Shown piece by piece: positions 31,892 through 42,841 of a stretch of DNA of 64,000 nt; the first letter of the stretch is position 1, and each line of letters starts with the position of its first letter. The notes under the pieces were generated by a model. It was not told where the DNA came from. It searched no databases and saw only the letters and a list, made by a program, of their open reading frames with translations. The DNA is from Prochlorococcus sp. AG-402-K10 (GTDB lineage: Bacteria; Cyanobacteriota; Cyanobacteriia; PCC-6307; Cyanobiaceae). The stretch covers positions 1-64,000 of the forward strand of contig QCIF01000004.1 of NCBI GenBank assembly GCA_003216835.1. The letters run 5' to 3'. The translations under genes and the position numbers were made by a program.

Positions 31892-33430
31892 TTACTTATC
31901 TAATGTATTATCAACTCCTTTAAAAACATTTGGAATATTTTGATCAGGTACAACTCGATGAGGCGCCCCACTGAATATTTGTTCAAAATTAGAGAAGGAA
32001 TCCTTGATCTCAGGGCCTCGATTTGTAATTATAAATTCTCTAATCCTTTTGTCATGCCATGAACCTCTCATTTTAAAGACATTTAAAGCTCTGGCCATCT
32101 CCCCTTTAATTTCGACATATTGAAGCAACAATATAGTATCAGTAATTGTTGAGATATGAGAATCAGTAATAGAGTGACTTCCCATAAATTCTTCTGCAGT
32201 ATTTGTAAAGAAGCCAGCTATTTCTTCTTGTTTTGAATATCCAGTAACACCAATTACAAACTGCCTAAATGCATTTAAACTAACGCCTCTAGCCAATGCT
32301 GAAAGAGAATCAATCGCCATTCTCTTTGGTTTAAATTGATTAATTTGGGTTTTTATGATTTGCAAATGATCTTCTAAACCAGTTGATTCAGGATATGCGC
32401 AAATAATTTTTAATAACCCATCACTTTCCATCTTTTCAAAATCTATGCCCCAACTTGTTGCATTCCTCAGCAACTGAGCTCTAGATTCTTCATATGCGAA
32501 CAATATTGCTCTTTCATTATTGTTATAAGCATCTTCTATGAATTTCGATACAAGCATTGTCTTCCCAGTACCAGTTGCTCCTGTCGCCAAGATAATAGAA
32601 TCTTGAAAATACCCTCCGCCGCACATATCATCAAGATCTTTAACTCCAGAGCTTATCCTAATATTTGAAGATCTCTGGGTTAATCGCATCGCTCCAAGGG
32701 CAAAAACACTAATACCATCTTTTCCCATGGTGAATGGGAATTCCCCCTTCATATGCACAGTGCCTCTTAACTTTAAGACTTCTAATGTTCTTCTTCTCTT
32801 TTCTGACTCCAGAACATTTCTTAACAAGACAACATTATCAGATACGAATTCCTCCACTCCATATCTGGCAATAGGTCCATAATCATCTACCCTTTCTGTT
32901 GTCATAACAGTAGTAACTCCTATTTCCTTTAATCTCGCTATAAGTCTGAAAATTTCTCTTCTAACAACATAAATCGCATCATATTGCTGAAAAACCGCCG
33001 TTATTGAATCTATAGCAACCCTTTTAGCTTTGTATTTTCTTATAGCATAACTTATCCTCTCAATCAAAGCAGACAAGTCAAAGTTACCTGCGACATCTTG
33101 ACCATCGGGATCAGGTGAAGCATCCAAAATAAAAAGCTTATTTTGATCAATTAATTCTTGCAAATCCCAGCCGAAACTAGCAGCATTTCTTATGATATCT
33201 AAAGGCGATTCTTCAAATGTAATAAAAATCCCAGGTTCATCAAAATTACAAATTCCATAGTATAAATATTGAATCGAAAAGACAGTTTTACCAGTTCCAG
33301 ATGTACCACTAACAAGAGTACTTCGAGATACAGGTAACCCTCCTCTACAAACATCATCAAAGCCTTCTATGCCAGTAGGCAATTTTTGTACCTGCATTTT
33401 ATTTGATTTGCTAAAATTTTTATCTTTCAT
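31892..33430 (-). CDS. kaiC: Circadian clock protein KaiC
   Basis: Two RecA-like domains (GTSGTGKT, GATGTGKT) and phosphosite motif ITDSHISTITDT. Confidence 0.98.
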   Translation of the reverse strand: MKDKNFSKSNKMQVQKLPTGIEGFDDVCRGGLPVSRSTLVSGTSGTGKTVFSIQYLYYGICNFDEPGIFITFEESPLDIIRNAASFGWDLQELIDQNKLFILDASPDPDGQDVAGNFDLSALIERISYAIRKYKAKRVAIDSITAVFQQYDAIYVVRREIFRLIARLKEIGVTTVMTTERVDDYGPIARYGVEEFVSDNVVLLRNVLESEKRRRTLEVLKLRGTVHMKGEFPFTMGKDGISVFALGAMRLTQRSSNIRISSGVKDLDDMCGGGYFQDSIILATGATGTGKTMLVSKFIEDAYNNNERAILFAYEESRAQLLRNATSWGIDFEKMESDGLLKIICAYPESTGLEDHLQIIKTQINQFKPKRMAIDSLSALARGVSLNAFRQFVIGVTGYSKQEEIAGFFTNTAEEFMGSHSITDSHISTITDTILLLQYVEIKGEMARALNVFKMRGSWHDKRIREFIITNRGPEIKDSFSNFEQIFSGAPHRVVPDQNIPNVFKGVDNTLDK

Positions 33431-33504
33431 GGTTTTTTGTACAAAAAAATATTATTAATAAGATTTAAATTACATTTTTCATTCTTAAGTATAAAACTTT
33501 TTAA

Positions 33505-33825
33505 TTATTTTTTCTCTAAACTATATTCACTTTCATTTAATTCATCAAAAAGCAAATCTAAACCAATTAAAACTTTCTCTCTATCCGACAAATCACCAAT
33601 AATTTTTCTTACAGGTGGTGGTAATATTTTGGCGAGGGTTGGGGTAGCCAAAATCTTATCCTCTTCTGCAAGTTGTGGTTCTTTAAGCACATCAATAACT
33701 TTTAAGGCATAAACTCCTTTAAATTCATTTTCTAAAATTTCTTTAAGAGTATTTAATGCCCTCACTGAATTAGGAGTATTCCCTGCGACATAGAGTTTTA
33801 AAATATAAGTCTTTCTTAATGACAT
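33505..33825 (-). CDS. kaiB: Circadian clock protein KaiB
   Basis: [26 protein letters not shown]...[33 protein letters not shown]. Confidence 0.97.
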   Translation of the reverse strand: MSLRKTYILKLYVAGNTPNSVRALNTLKEILENEFKGVYALKVIDVLKEPQLAEEDKILATPTLAKILPPPVRKIIGDLSDREKVLIGLDLLFDELNESEYSLEKK

Positions 33826-33920
33826 TTTTCTAATTCCTCAAATTGATATAAAAGATTTAAAATATATCTTGACTTATTACACTACAAAATAAGAAAATAA
33901 ACAAACCTTTATGATTGCTT

Positions 33921-33954
33921 ATTAGGTTAAATCAAAATTATTTTTGAACCTAAT
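33921..33954 (+). promoter_or_regulatory. Inverted repeat in rplU leader (candidate)
   Basis: ATTAGGTT...CAAAA-TTAT-TTTTG...AACCTAAT, ending about 14 nt before the rplU ATG. Confidence 0.4.
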
Positions 33955-33968
33955 AGCGTCTTCTAGAT

Positions 33969-34484
33969 ATGACTACTTCTAAAAACTCCTCCAACAAATC
34001 ATCAGCAAATAATGAATTTTATGCAATAGCAGAGACTTCTGGCCAACAGTTTTGGTTTGAAGTTGACAAATATTATGATATTGACAGATTAAATGCCAAA
34101 GAAAAAGACAAAATAACACTTGAAAAAGTTTTACTAATAAAGGATAAAGACTCGATTTCTATAGGGAAACCATATATTAAAGATGCAAGAATTCAATTAG
34201 AGGTAGTCTCACATTTAAGAGATAAGAAAATCATTGTCTATAAGATGCGTCCTAAGAAAAAGACAAGAAGGAAAATAGGCCATAGACAAGAACTTACAAG
34301 GGTTATGGTAAAATCAATTTCTATAGGCAAAAGTTCTCCTAAAGTTTCTTCAAAAAAAGAAGCTGTCAAAAAGGACACTAAACCAACAACTTCAAAAAAG
34401 GTAGCTGTCAAAAAAGACGCTAAACCAACAACTTCAAAAAAGGTAGCTGTCAAAAAAGACGCTAAACCAACAACTTCAAATTAA
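33969..34484 (+). CDS. rplU: 50S ribosomal protein L21 with repeat-containing C-terminal extension
   Basis: L21 core ([14 protein letters not shown]...[27 protein letters not shown]) followed by a Lys-rich repeat tail. Confidence 0.93.
   Translation: MTTSKNSSNKSSANNEFYAIAETSGQQFWFEVDKYYDIDRLNAKEKDKITLEKVLLIKDKDSISIGKPYIKDARIQLEVVSHLRDKKIIVYKMRPKKKTRRKIGHRQELTRVMVKSISIGKSSPKVSSKKEAVKKDTKPTTSKKVAVKKDAKPTTSKKVAVKKDAKPTTSN
34350..34475 (+). repeat. 3 x 42-bp in-frame tandem repeat in rplU
   Basis: [14 protein letters not shown] / [14 protein letters not shown] / [14 protein letters not shown]. The last two copies are identical at DNA level. Confidence 0.95.
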
Positions 34485-34492
34485 AAAAACTA

Positions 34493-34753
34493 ATGGCACA
34501 TAAAAAAGGTACAGGTTCCACTAGAAATGGAAGAGATTCAAACTCCAAAAGACTTGGTGTAAAAGCATATGGAGGAGAAAAAGTTACTGCCGGATCAATT
34601 TTAATCCGTCAAAGAGGTACTTCTTTCTTACCTGGAATCAACGTAGGGAAAGGTAAGGATGATACTCTTTTCGCATTGAAAGAGGGTACCGTGAGTTATG
34701 AAAGCATCAAAAGAAATTTAAGAAATAGAAAAAGAGTTAATATAATTCTTTAA
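34493..34753 (+). CDS. rpmA: 50S ribosomal protein L27
   Basis: [29 protein letters not shown]. Confidence 0.98.
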   Translation: MAHKKGTGSTRNGRDSNSKRLGVKAYGGEKVTAGSILIRQRGTSFLPGINVGKGKDDTLFALKEGTVSYESIKRNLRNRKRVNIIL

Positions 34754-35487
34754 GATTTCTTATAAGCTCTTGTAGTTATAAGAATGGGATGAAAAACTTC
34801 TATAAAATTTAATTGAAGTTTTTTAAAAAACCCTTCGATAATTTCATTATCGTCAATATGAAATGGATATTCATTGTTTTCTCCCTTATAGAAATACCAA
34901 TTAAATAGTGCAATAGACTTAGAATCCATAATTTTATTAAAAATATCAAGTTGAGAAGCAGGATCAGGAAGATGTTCCAATACATCTAGACAAACTATTG
35001 AATCGAATTTAGATATTTCTGTTTCTTGAATTGTCTTGCAAAAGGTGATTTTATTTTCCAATCCTAATTTCTTAGCCCTATATTCAACAAAGATTCGATT
35101 TGTTTGATTAATATCTACGAAAAAAACATGCTCTACCTTTGAAGACATGGCATTGGCTAAGGCATGCGTCCCTATCCCACCACCAAAATCTAAAACTAAC
35201 TCTCTTGAAAATCTCTGTTGAAGCCTTAATGTATCAGCAATATAATCTTTACTGGAAATATGCCAAGCAGCTAAATCAGCCAGATGCTTATCTCCTACAA
35301 TGTCTTCATAAAAATCTGATACTTCACCCAAAGCATCTCCAGGATGCAAACTTGCCAAGTTGATCTTTGCGTTTTCCAGGAAGTCCTCTAAATCAGATTC
35401 TTCAATAGAAAGGAATTCTATTAAATGAGATTTCAAATTAAAAGCATCATTAAGGAATTCTTTTAATATGAAATCATCGTTTTTCAA
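34750..35487 (-). CDS. Class I SAM-dependent methyltransferase
   Basis: [28 protein letters not shown]. Confidence 0.82.
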   Translation of the reverse strand: MKNDDFILKEFLNDAFNLKSHLIEFLSIEESDLEDFLENAKINLASLHPGDALGEVSDFYEDIVGDKHLADLAAWHISSKDYIADTLRLQQRFSRELVLDFGGGIGTHALANAMSSKVEHVFFVDINQTNRIFVEYRAKKLGLENKITFCKTIQETEISKFDSIVCLDVLEHLPDPASQLDIFNKIMDSKSIALFNWYFYKGENNEYPFHIDDNEIIEGFFKKLQLNFIEVFHPILITTRAYKKS

Positions 35488-35564
35488 TTGCCTAATTTTT
35501 AATTTCCAATATAAAAATAATAAGATAGTAAGAAATCATCATCAAAGTATTCTTAATATTAAAA

Positions 35565-36482
35565 ATGGAAATTAAGGATGGGTTCTTAGTAATTAATAAA
35601 GAGAGAGGATGTACCTCTCATGATTGTGTTAAACAAATAAGGAAGTTAATAAACAAAAAGAAAGTTGGTCACACCGGCACTCTTGATCCCGAGGTAACAG
35701 GGACATTACCAATTGCGATAGGAAGTGCGACAAGATTTATTCAATATTTACCTCAATGGAAAACATATATAGGACAAATAAAATTAGGATTAAGAACAAA
35801 TACTGATGATATTCAAGGGAGAATAATTAATAAGAAGGATTGGCCAAAAATTAGTAGCGAAAGTTTAGATAAATATTTAAATAATTTTCGAGGAATAATC
35901 AAACAAATCCCTCCAAAGGTCTCTAGCGTTCATATTAATGGTGAAAGGGCCTATAAAAAGGCTTTGCAGAATGAAGATTTTGAATTATCTCCTAGAGAAG
36001 TAAAAATAGAGGAACTCTTACTAATGAAATGGAATCAAGCAAATGGAATAATAGAATTAAAAATTAAATGTTCAGCAGGAACATATATAAGATCGATCGC
36101 CAGAGATTTGGGTACAATTTTAAATTCCGAGGGTTGTCTTTTTAAACTAAAAAGAATTTCTGCTTGTGGATTCCATGAGCACGATTCTATAAAAATATCT
36201 GATATAAAGAAAAACCAATACAACACCAGCAATTTAATTATGCCAACAATTTCTGCACTTGATCATATCTCAACATTAGTTTTAATTAATAAAGAAGAAA
36301 TCAATTTTTGGCAAACAGGAAGAGTAATCAAGTTTGATTCGAATAACTTTACTAAAACCTGCTCTTTTGATTACAAAAAACCTATTAAAATTATCGATCT
36401 TAAAAAGAATCTTCTTGGTATAGGCTTTATTAATGAAGAGCAAACTAATTTAAATCCTAAATTAGTTCTTAATGCAAAATAA
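35565..36482 (+). CDS. truB: tRNA pseudouridine(55) synthase
   Basis: [39 protein letters not shown]. Confidence 0.96.
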   Translation: MEIKDGFLVINKERGCTSHDCVKQIRKLINKKKVGHTGTLDPEVTGTLPIAIGSATRFIQYLPQWKTYIGQIKLGLRTNTDDIQGRIINKKDWPKISSESLDKYLNNFRGIIKQIPPKVSSVHINGERAYKKALQNEDFELSPREVKIEELLLMKWNQANGIIELKIKCSAGTYIRSIARDLGTILNSEGCLFKLKRISACGFHEHDSIKISDIKKNQYNTSNLIMPTISALDHISTLVLINKEEINFWQTGRVIKFDSNNFTKTCSFDYKKPIKIIDLKKNLLGIGFINEEQTNLNPKLVLNAK

Positions 36483-36486
36483 TTGT

Positions 36487-37677
36487 TTATAAGAAATCTT
36501 CTTTGAAAGGTTTAACATCTACTTCCTTATAGAAATGTTTTAAAATTTGTTCTGCTTTAAGTCCTTTAGAAGCCATATATTTTGCACCCCATTGACTCAT
36601 ACCTACTCCATGACCAGATCCCTGACCTATAACTATGAGACTCTTTTCAATAGGAAAAATCTTATTCTTTTGGTCTTCAATAAATTTAAACCTCACAAAA
36701 GTACTCTTAAGATTCATTCTTCTTCTTAAATCTACCCCAGACATTTGTTCAGAACGATATTCGCCATAAAGTCTTACATTTTTTACTCTACCTGTATCAG
36801 TTATATTTGTAATCTCTATATTTTTTATTCCTCCAATCTTAGGGAACAAATTTTTTAATTCTTCATCGGAAAATCTCTTCTGCCATCGCAGTTTTGGATT
36901 TTGTTTATCAAAGTCTTTTACACTAGATAAATATTGATATTTATTCTTCCATACATCTTGACTATTTTCTGTCATACCTCCTGAACTACTATGAAATACA
37001 GCATTAATCAATTTATTCTTATATATCAAGACTAAAGATCTTGTACTTCGTACTGCTCTGATGGTTTTAGAAGTCCTTGATTCCAAACCATTGTAAACTT
37101 GACTTCTCTCCGTCGAATCAATGTCATAAAAAAGATTTCCTTTTTGCTTTAAAGCATATGTCCGAGAAGCAATAGCCTGCGCTTTCAATGCTTCAATAGG
37201 CCATTTAGTTGGCATCTCTGAACCAACCACACTACTAAGGTATCTTTCAATCCCAAGAACGTTAACTATTAATATTTCAGCATCTAGTATGTATAGATTA
37301 ATTGTACCTGAATATCTTTTCTGACCGACCCAAATACCTCTCCCATCAGAAGATTTAACTTGCAATTTTTGTTTATTTTTTAAATCATATATTTTTTGTT
37401 TATTTTGATCAAAGAATAAAATTTTTCTATTTTTTTGATTTTTTAAAGTTAAGCCTCTTATTTTTTTATTGGGAAAACTTTTTCCCTTTATAATTAAAGG
37501 TATAAATCTATCTGATCTAATTCTTACCTTATTATTTTTTGCTATTAGGACCCTTATTATTGGCTCTTTGGAGGCATAAACAGAATGATTGTAAAAAATA
37601 CATAAAAATACAATACCTGCTACATAAAATTTAAGTGAAGTTTTTACAGATTTAAATATCACTTTGTTTAAAAACAA
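36487..37677 (-). CDS. SpoIID/LytB domain protein
   Basis: YLSSVVGSEMPTKWPIEALKAQAIASRTYAL, GQGSGHGVGMSQWGAK. Confidence 0.9.
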   Translation of the reverse strand: MFLNKVIFKSVKTSLKFYVAGIVFLCIFYNHSVYASKEPIIRVLIAKNNKVRIRSDRFIPLIIKGKSFPNKKIRGLTLKNQKNRKILFFDQNKQKIYDLKNKQKLQVKSSDGRGIWVGQKRYSGTINLYILDAEILIVNVLGIERYLSSVVGSEMPTKWPIEALKAQAIASRTYALKQKGNLFYDIDSTERSQVYNGLESRTSKTIRAVRSTRSLVLIYKNKLINAVFHSSSGGMTENSQDVWKNKYQYLSSVKDFDKQNPKLRWQKRFSDEELKNLFPKIGGIKNIEITNITDTGRVKNVRLYGEYRSEQMSGVDLRRRMNLKSTFVRFKFIEDQKNKIFPIEKSLIVIGQGSGHGVGMSQWGAKYMASKGLKAEQILKHFYKEVDVKPFKEDFL

Positions 37678-37749
37678 GTTTTAAATTTGCCTTAGTTTGA
37701 CTAAAAGTCTAGATTTAATCTAGGTATCAAAACAAAAATATCATAATAA

Positions 37750-38688
37750 GTGAACATCACCTTCTTAGGAACAAGTTCTGGAGTGCCAACTTTAACAAGA
37801 AATGTCTCTTCCTTAGCTCTTAAATTATCTCAATCTTCTGAAGTATGGCTATTTGACTGTGGAGAGGGAACGCAACATCAAATAATGAAAAGTAATATTA
37901 AATCCTCTCAAATCAAGAAGATATTTATTACACATATGCATGGTGATCATATTTATGGTTTACCTGGTCTCTTGGCAACCCTAGGACTATCAGGCAACAG
38001 TAATGGAATTGAAATTTACGGACCTAAAGATCTAAGAGGTTTCATCACTTCTGCTCTTAATAGCAGTTATTGCAAGTTGTCTTTTCCATTGCACTTTGTA
38101 GAAGTTGAAGATTATGCCTCACAAAATAAATTTTTATTTGAAAACGATAAATTAAAAGTTAATTGCGCATGTCTTAAACATAGATTGCCTGCGTATGGTT
38201 ATCGAGTAAACGAGAAAGATAAACCAGGCATATTTGATATCAAAAAAGCAGAGTATATGAATATACCTCCTGGGCCAATCTATGCAGAACTTCAACAAGG
38301 TAAAACAGTGAAGCTAGAAAATGGGAGATCTTTTAATGGGAAAGAATTTTGTGGACCGCCTAGAAAGGGTGAAAGTTTTGTTTATTGCACAGATACGGTC
38401 TTTAGCGAATCAGCGGTATCTTTATCAAAAAACGCTGATTTACTGGTTCATGAATCTACATTTTCTAAAGAAGACGAGAAAATGGCTTATGAAAAATTAC
38501 ATTCCACAACAATCATGGCAGCACAAACAGCATTATTATCTAATGCAAAAAAATTGATCATTACACATTTAAGTCCAAGATATACTAACCGAAGTTCAAT
38601 CACACCAAGGGATTTGCTTAAAGAGGCTCAGAAAATTTTTCCCAATACTTACCTCGCTAAGGACTTTTTAACTTCAGAAATTAAATAA
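37750..38688 (+). CDS. rnz: Ribonuclease Z (GTG start)
   Basis: LGTSSGVPTLTRNVSSL, FITHMHGDHIYGLPGLL, HLSPRY. Confidence 0.95.
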   Translation: MNITFLGTSSGVPTLTRNVSSLALKLSQSSEVWLFDCGEGTQHQIMKSNIKSSQIKKIFITHMHGDHIYGLPGLLATLGLSGNSNGIEIYGPKDLRGFITSALNSSYCKLSFPLHFVEVEDYASQNKFLFENDKLKVNCACLKHRLPAYGYRVNEKDKPGIFDIKKAEYMNIPPGPIYAELQQGKTVKLENGRSFNGKEFCGPPRKGESFVYCTDTVFSESAVSLSKNADLLVHESTFSKEDEKMAYEKLHSTTIMAAQTALLSNAKKLIITHLSPRYTNRSSITPRDLLKEAQKIFPNTYLAKDFLTSEIK

Positions 38689-38759
38689 ACTGCAACAGTT
38701 CGTGAGAAGTAGGGTTGTAAATGACCAACCCATGAAATAATAGTCTTAGGTTTTTCTAT

Positions 38760-39323
38760 TTGATGTCGATCGAAATGGTTACTTTTTTTTCGTTCCTAAA
38801 CAAGTCTCTAAAAAGACTTATGATTTTACTTCCATTGATTGTTGGTTTAATCTTAAATCCAATCTCTGCAAATGCACTATATCCTAGTGATCCTTCGTCA
38901 GTAGATGTATTGAAAGGTAATCTTCATGGACAAGATCTTCAAAATACTGAATATGTAAAATATGATTTATCTGGTCAAGACTTAGGGGAGACTAATCTTC
39001 AAGGTGCATATATGAGTGTAACAACTGCAGAAAATGCAAGTTTCCAAGGAGCCAATATGGATGGCCTAATTGCATATGCCACTCGTTTTGATAACGCTGA
39101 CCTTTCAAATGCAATTCTTACAAATGCCGATCTATTGAAAAGCTTTTTTGATGGAGCCAACATAGACGGAACAGATTTTACTGATTCAAATCTTGATCTA
39201 GCCCAGAGAAAATCATTATGTTCAAGAGCAACAGGTACTAATCCAAAAACAGGGGTAAATACACTTGATAGTCTTGAATGCGATGGTTTAAAAGGTTATA
39301 TACCTGCAACCCCAAAAGCTTAA
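38760..39323 (+). CDS. Pentapeptide-repeat protein with signal peptide
   Basis: Hydrophobic leader ending ISANA; A(D/N)LxxA-type repeats. Confidence 0.85.
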   Translation: MMSIEMVTFFSFLNKSLKRLMILLPLIVGLILNPISANALYPSDPSSVDVLKGNLHGQDLQNTEYVKYDLSGQDLGETNLQGAYMSVTTAENASFQGANMDGLIAYATRFDNADLSNAILTNADLLKSFFDGANIDGTDFTDSNLDLAQRKSLCSRATGTNPKTGVNTLDSLECDGLKGYIPATPKA

Positions 39324-39339
39324 TTTAAAATTAATTTAC

Positions 39340-39699
39340 TTAATTAGGGTAAATGTTACCAGGTTCTTTTGAGCCTGGTTTTTTGCTGTACCACCATTCT
39401 TGTATTTCAGAAGAAAATTTGATTGAGAAGAGGGTAATAACTGTTTCAACAGATTTTGAACCAGGCTCCAAAATCTGAACCGAGTATGAAGGACATTTTC
39501 TTGAAGCCATATCTGCTACAAATCTAGAGCCTATTCTTCTCCAACTTGGCTCTTTGCTGCGCCAAGCTAACCTAGAACAGGGCCAAGGCAACTCTTCTCT
39601 ATCATAAAGCCTACAACATGGGCCTATAACTTTATAACTATACTGACCTCCATAACTTGATTTAATCGTTCCTGTTTTAAAGAATTCAAATTTATTCAT
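39340..39699 (-). CDS. Conserved-looking hypothetical protein
   Basis: Track start is TTG at 39708, but ATG at 39699 is in frame two codons downstream and more likely. Compact basic protein. Confidence 0.7.
   Translation of the reverse strand: MNKFEFFKTGTIKSSYGGQYSYKVIGPCCRLYDREELPWPCSRLAWRSKEPSWRRIGSRFVADMASRKCPSYSVQILEPGSKSVETVITLFSIKFSSEIQEWWYSKKPGSKEPGNIYPN
39358..39384 (+). terminator. Rho-independent terminator of the pentapeptide gene
   Basis: ACCAGGTTC-TTTT-GAGCCTGGT-TTTTT, 9-bp stem with one G-U pair. Confidence 0.8.
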
Positions 39700-39706
39700 T
39701 TTTCTC

Positions 39707-39734
39707 AAAAAAAAACCACCTCATTAGAGAGTGG
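39707..39734 (-). terminator. Putative terminator of petF
   Basis: On the minus strand CCACTCTC-TAAT-GAGGTGG followed by a T-run. Stem is imperfect. Confidence 0.55.
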
Positions 39735-39780
39735 CAGAAAAAATTTAATTTATCAACTTAATAAAGTTAATTTTTTATAA

Positions 39781-40080
39781 TTAATACAATTCTTCCTCAG
39801 CATGAGTTGTAATTGTTACATCTGATGTTGGATAAGCCACGCATGTAAGGACAAACCCAGCTTCTAGTTGATCATCATCCAAGAAGCTTTGGTCAGACTG
39901 ATCTACACTTCCTGATGTGACCTTACCAGCACATGTTGAACAAGCTCCAGCTCTACAAGAATAGGGAAGATCAATGCCCTGTTCTTCTGCAGCGTCTAGA
40001 ATATATTGATCATCAGGTACTTCAATGGTTGAGTTGAGTCCTTCACCTTCGCTGATGAGTGTAACTTTGTAAGAAGCCAT
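39781..40080 (-). CDS. petF: [2Fe-2S] plant-type ferredoxin
   Basis: [53 protein letters not shown]. Confidence 0.97.
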   Translation of the reverse strand: MASYKVTLISEGEGLNSTIEVPDDQYILDAAEEQGIDLPYSCRAGACSTCAGKVTSGSVDQSDQSFLDDDQLEAGFVLTCVAYPTSDVTITTHAEEELY

Positions 40081-40220
40081 TTAAAAAAAAAATTGTTGGT
40101 TGTTAATACCTATCAAATACATTTTTAACATTGATTAGGCCGATATGTGAGATTTTGAAGTAAAAAATGACACAATAGAATGTATTAAAGGGAATTAATA
40201 AGAAAAACTTATACATAAAA

Positions 40221-41126
40221 TTAGGTTGTTAGCTTTTTTGCCGCAATGCTCACCCAATCTTTTCTAGAGGATACATCAATTAATTTAAATTGATTGAGAC
40301 TCAATATTTTTATAATTTCATCTTTTTGTGAATTTAAAATTCCGCTCAGGATAACTGTCCCAGTATTTTTTAAACACATACTCATATCAGGGATTATGTC
40401 TTTTATTACTTCAGCAAGGATATTACATAAAATAACATCGAATCCATTCAGTAAATATTCACTTTTCACTTCATTAAATGATCCTAAATATGTATTAATG
40501 TTGTCTAAATTACCAAAATTTAGTTGGAAATTAGATCTAGTAGAATTTATTGCAAGATAATCATTATCAATAGCACAAATTTCTTTAGCTCCCAGTGATC
40601 TCGCAGTAACACTCAAAATACCACTTCCACTTCCAATATCTAATACCCTTTTACCTGATAAAGAAATATGTTCCATTTTTTCTAGACAAAGATATGTAGA
40701 GGGATGGCTTCCAGTACCAAATGCTGCTCCAGGATCTATTTTTATAATTTTCTTATTTTTAAATTTTTCATCCAAATTTATCCAGCAAGGCAATATAAGT
40801 AAATTCTTTCCTACTTCTTCTGGCGCCCAATATTTCTTCCAACTTGTTAACCAGTTTTCTTCTTTAATAACACTCCAATCAAAAATTTTTTTAGCAAAGT
40901 CATTTATATTTAAAAGCTCGCTAATTATAAATTCAAGATTATTTCTTGCAATCTCATCCCAGTCTGCAATTGGGAGCCAAATATTTACTTTTTTTCTATC
41001 TAAAGTTTTCAATAAATATTCAAATGAATAACTAAAAATCCCTAAATCATTTAATTTCCAAATGAGAATTTCTTCTGAATTACTGCCTATTTCAAAGCTT
41101 AGTTTATACCAATCTTTTTTTGCCAT
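40221..41126 (-). CDS. prmA: Ribosomal protein L11 methyltransferase
   Basis: [33 protein letters not shown]. Confidence 0.94.
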   Translation of the reverse strand: MAKKDWYKLSFEIGSNSEEILIWKLNDLGIFSYSFEYLLKTLDRKKVNIWLPIADWDEIARNNLEFIISELLNINDFAKKIFDWSVIKEENWLTSWKKYWAPEEVGKNLLILPCWINLDEKFKNKKIIKIDPGAAFGTGSHPSTYLCLEKMEHISLSGKRVLDIGSGSGILSVTARSLGAKEICAIDNDYLAINSTRSNFQLNFGNLDNINTYLGSFNEVKSEYLLNGFDVILCNILAEVIKDIIPDMSMCLKNTGTVILSGILNSQKDEIIKILSLNQFKLIDVSSRKDWVSIAAKKLTT

Positions 41127-41155
41127 TAATTGCCATTAAATTGAATAGAAATTAT

Positions 41156-42742
41156 TTATAAAGTTACTGGATTAGCACTAGTGATCCCCTCAACTTCAAT
41201 AATAGTCTCAAGCAAATCATTAGGTATTGGATCATCAATGCTAAGCACCATAACCGCTTCTCCTCTAACAATTTTACGCCCAACTTGCATAGAAGCAATA
41301 TTTACATTATAGCTACCCAATAAAGATCCCAACTTGCCTATAATTCCTGGCATATCTCTATGCCTAGTAACTAACATATATCTACTCGGCGAGACATTAA
41401 CTGGATATTGATCAATACTAATAATTCTTAATTCCCCATCTGCAAAAATGCTTCCTGCCACACTATGTTCACCATTATCGCCATAAGAAGTTAACTGAAG
41501 GGATCCGCTTGCAAATTCTGGCCTTGCCTCATCTTTACTCTCCAGAACCAAAATACCTCTTGAATCTGCCTCTAAAGAAGCATTTACATAATTTATCCTA
41601 TCTCCCAGGGCCTTACTTAGTAGACCTTTTAGACTAGCTATTATTAATGGTTGGGAGGGATGTTGAACAAATTCACCTTGAAGCTTTACCTCTAATTTTT
41701 GAATCTGCCCCCCAGAAAGCTGGCTTATCAAAAGGCCCATTGTTTCGGCCAACTGTAAATGAGGTTTCAAGCTATCCATAATTTCAGGATTTAAACCAGG
41801 AATATTCACAGCAGTTCTAGCAGATAGGCCAAGCAAAACATCTCTTATTTGTTCAGCAACATCAATTGCTACATTTTCTTGAGCTTCTGTTGTAGATGCT
41901 CCCAAGTGAGGTGTAAGAATAAGATTTTTATCTACTTTAAGTAGTGGCGAACTAGAGCATAGTGGTTCTTCTGAGAAAACATCTATTGCTGCTCCTCCTA
42001 TCAATGATTGATTCAACGCTTCTGCTAAAGCTTCTTCATCAATTATTCCTCCTCGAGCACAATTAATGAGTTTTGCGCTTTTTTTCATACTTTTTAATAC
42101 CTTCATATCAACTAAATTTTCTGTCTCAGATGTGCGAGGTAAATGTAAGGTTACATAGTCAGATTCTTTGAATAAAAGATCTAATTCAGAAAGTTTTACT
42201 TGTAATTGTTGTGCTCTTTCATTTGAGACAAATGGATCGTATCCATAAACATCCATTCCAAGTGCATTAGCTACTTTAGCTACATGTGCTCCTATTTTTC
42301 CTAAACCTACAACACCTAATTTTTTCTTAAAAAGCTCATTACCAACAAATTGCTTTCTTTCCCATTTACCCAAAAAAGTACTGCTGTTTGCAATTGGGAT
42401 ATGTCTAGATAATGCCAACATCATAGCTATAGTATGTTCAGCAGCAGCTATAGTATTACCTCCAGGAGAATTGACTACAAGTACCCCTTTTTGGGTTGCG
42501 GCTTTAACATCTACATTATCAACTCCAACACCAGCTCTACCAATTATTCTAAGTTTCTTTGAAGAGTGAATAACTGCCTCTGTTACTTGAGTACCAGAGC
42601 GTATCATTAAAGCATCATATTCATTGATAATTGATGCTAATTCAGAGTTTGAAATTCCTATTCTCTGATCAACTTGGGCTACTTGTGAAAGAATATCAAT
42701 TCCTTTTTGATCTATTGGATCTGTAATTAGAACTTTTGTCAT
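41156..42742 (-). CDS. serA: D-3-phosphoglycerate dehydrogenase
   Basis: NVDVKAATQKGVLVVNSPGGN, LGVVGLGKIGAHVA, C-terminal ACT domain. Confidence 0.96.
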   Translation of the reverse strand: MTKVLITDPIDQKGIDILSQVAQVDQRIGISNSELASIINEYDALMIRSGTQVTEAVIHSSKKLRIIGRAGVGVDNVDVKAATQKGVLVVNSPGGNTIAAAEHTIAMMLALSRHIPIANSSTFLGKWERKQFVGNELFKKKLGVVGLGKIGAHVAKVANALGMDVYGYDPFVSNERAQQLQVKLSELDLLFKESDYVTLHLPRTSETENLVDMKVLKSMKKSAKLINCARGGIIDEEALAEALNQSLIGGAAIDVFSEEPLCSSSPLLKVDKNLILTPHLGASTTEAQENVAIDVAEQIRDVLLGLSARTAVNIPGLNPEIMDSLKPHLQLAETMGLLISQLSGGQIQKLEVKLQGEFVQHPSQPLIIASLKGLLSKALGDRINYVNASLEADSRGILVLESKDEARPEFASGSLQLTSYGDNGEHSVAGSIFADGELRIISIDQYPVNVSPSRYMLVTRHRDMPGIIGKLGSLLGSYNVNIASMQVGRKIVRGEAVMVLSIDDPIPNDLLETIIEVEGITSANPVTL

Positions 42743-42841
42743 TTAAGAGTTATTCTTTAATCTTTTACTTTAACTTAATCTATAGTATATGTATCTTATT
42801 TTATTAATTTGAATAACACACAAACATTTGAGGAATGAAAT

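Noticed and set aside
33826-33968. kaiA remnant between kaiB and rplU
   Set aside because: Only 143 bp of AT-rich spacer; I could not recognise any KaiA-like translation.
34238-34453. Minus-strand repetitive ORF opposite rplU
   Set aside because: Antisense of the L21 Lys-rich repeats; a compositional artefact.
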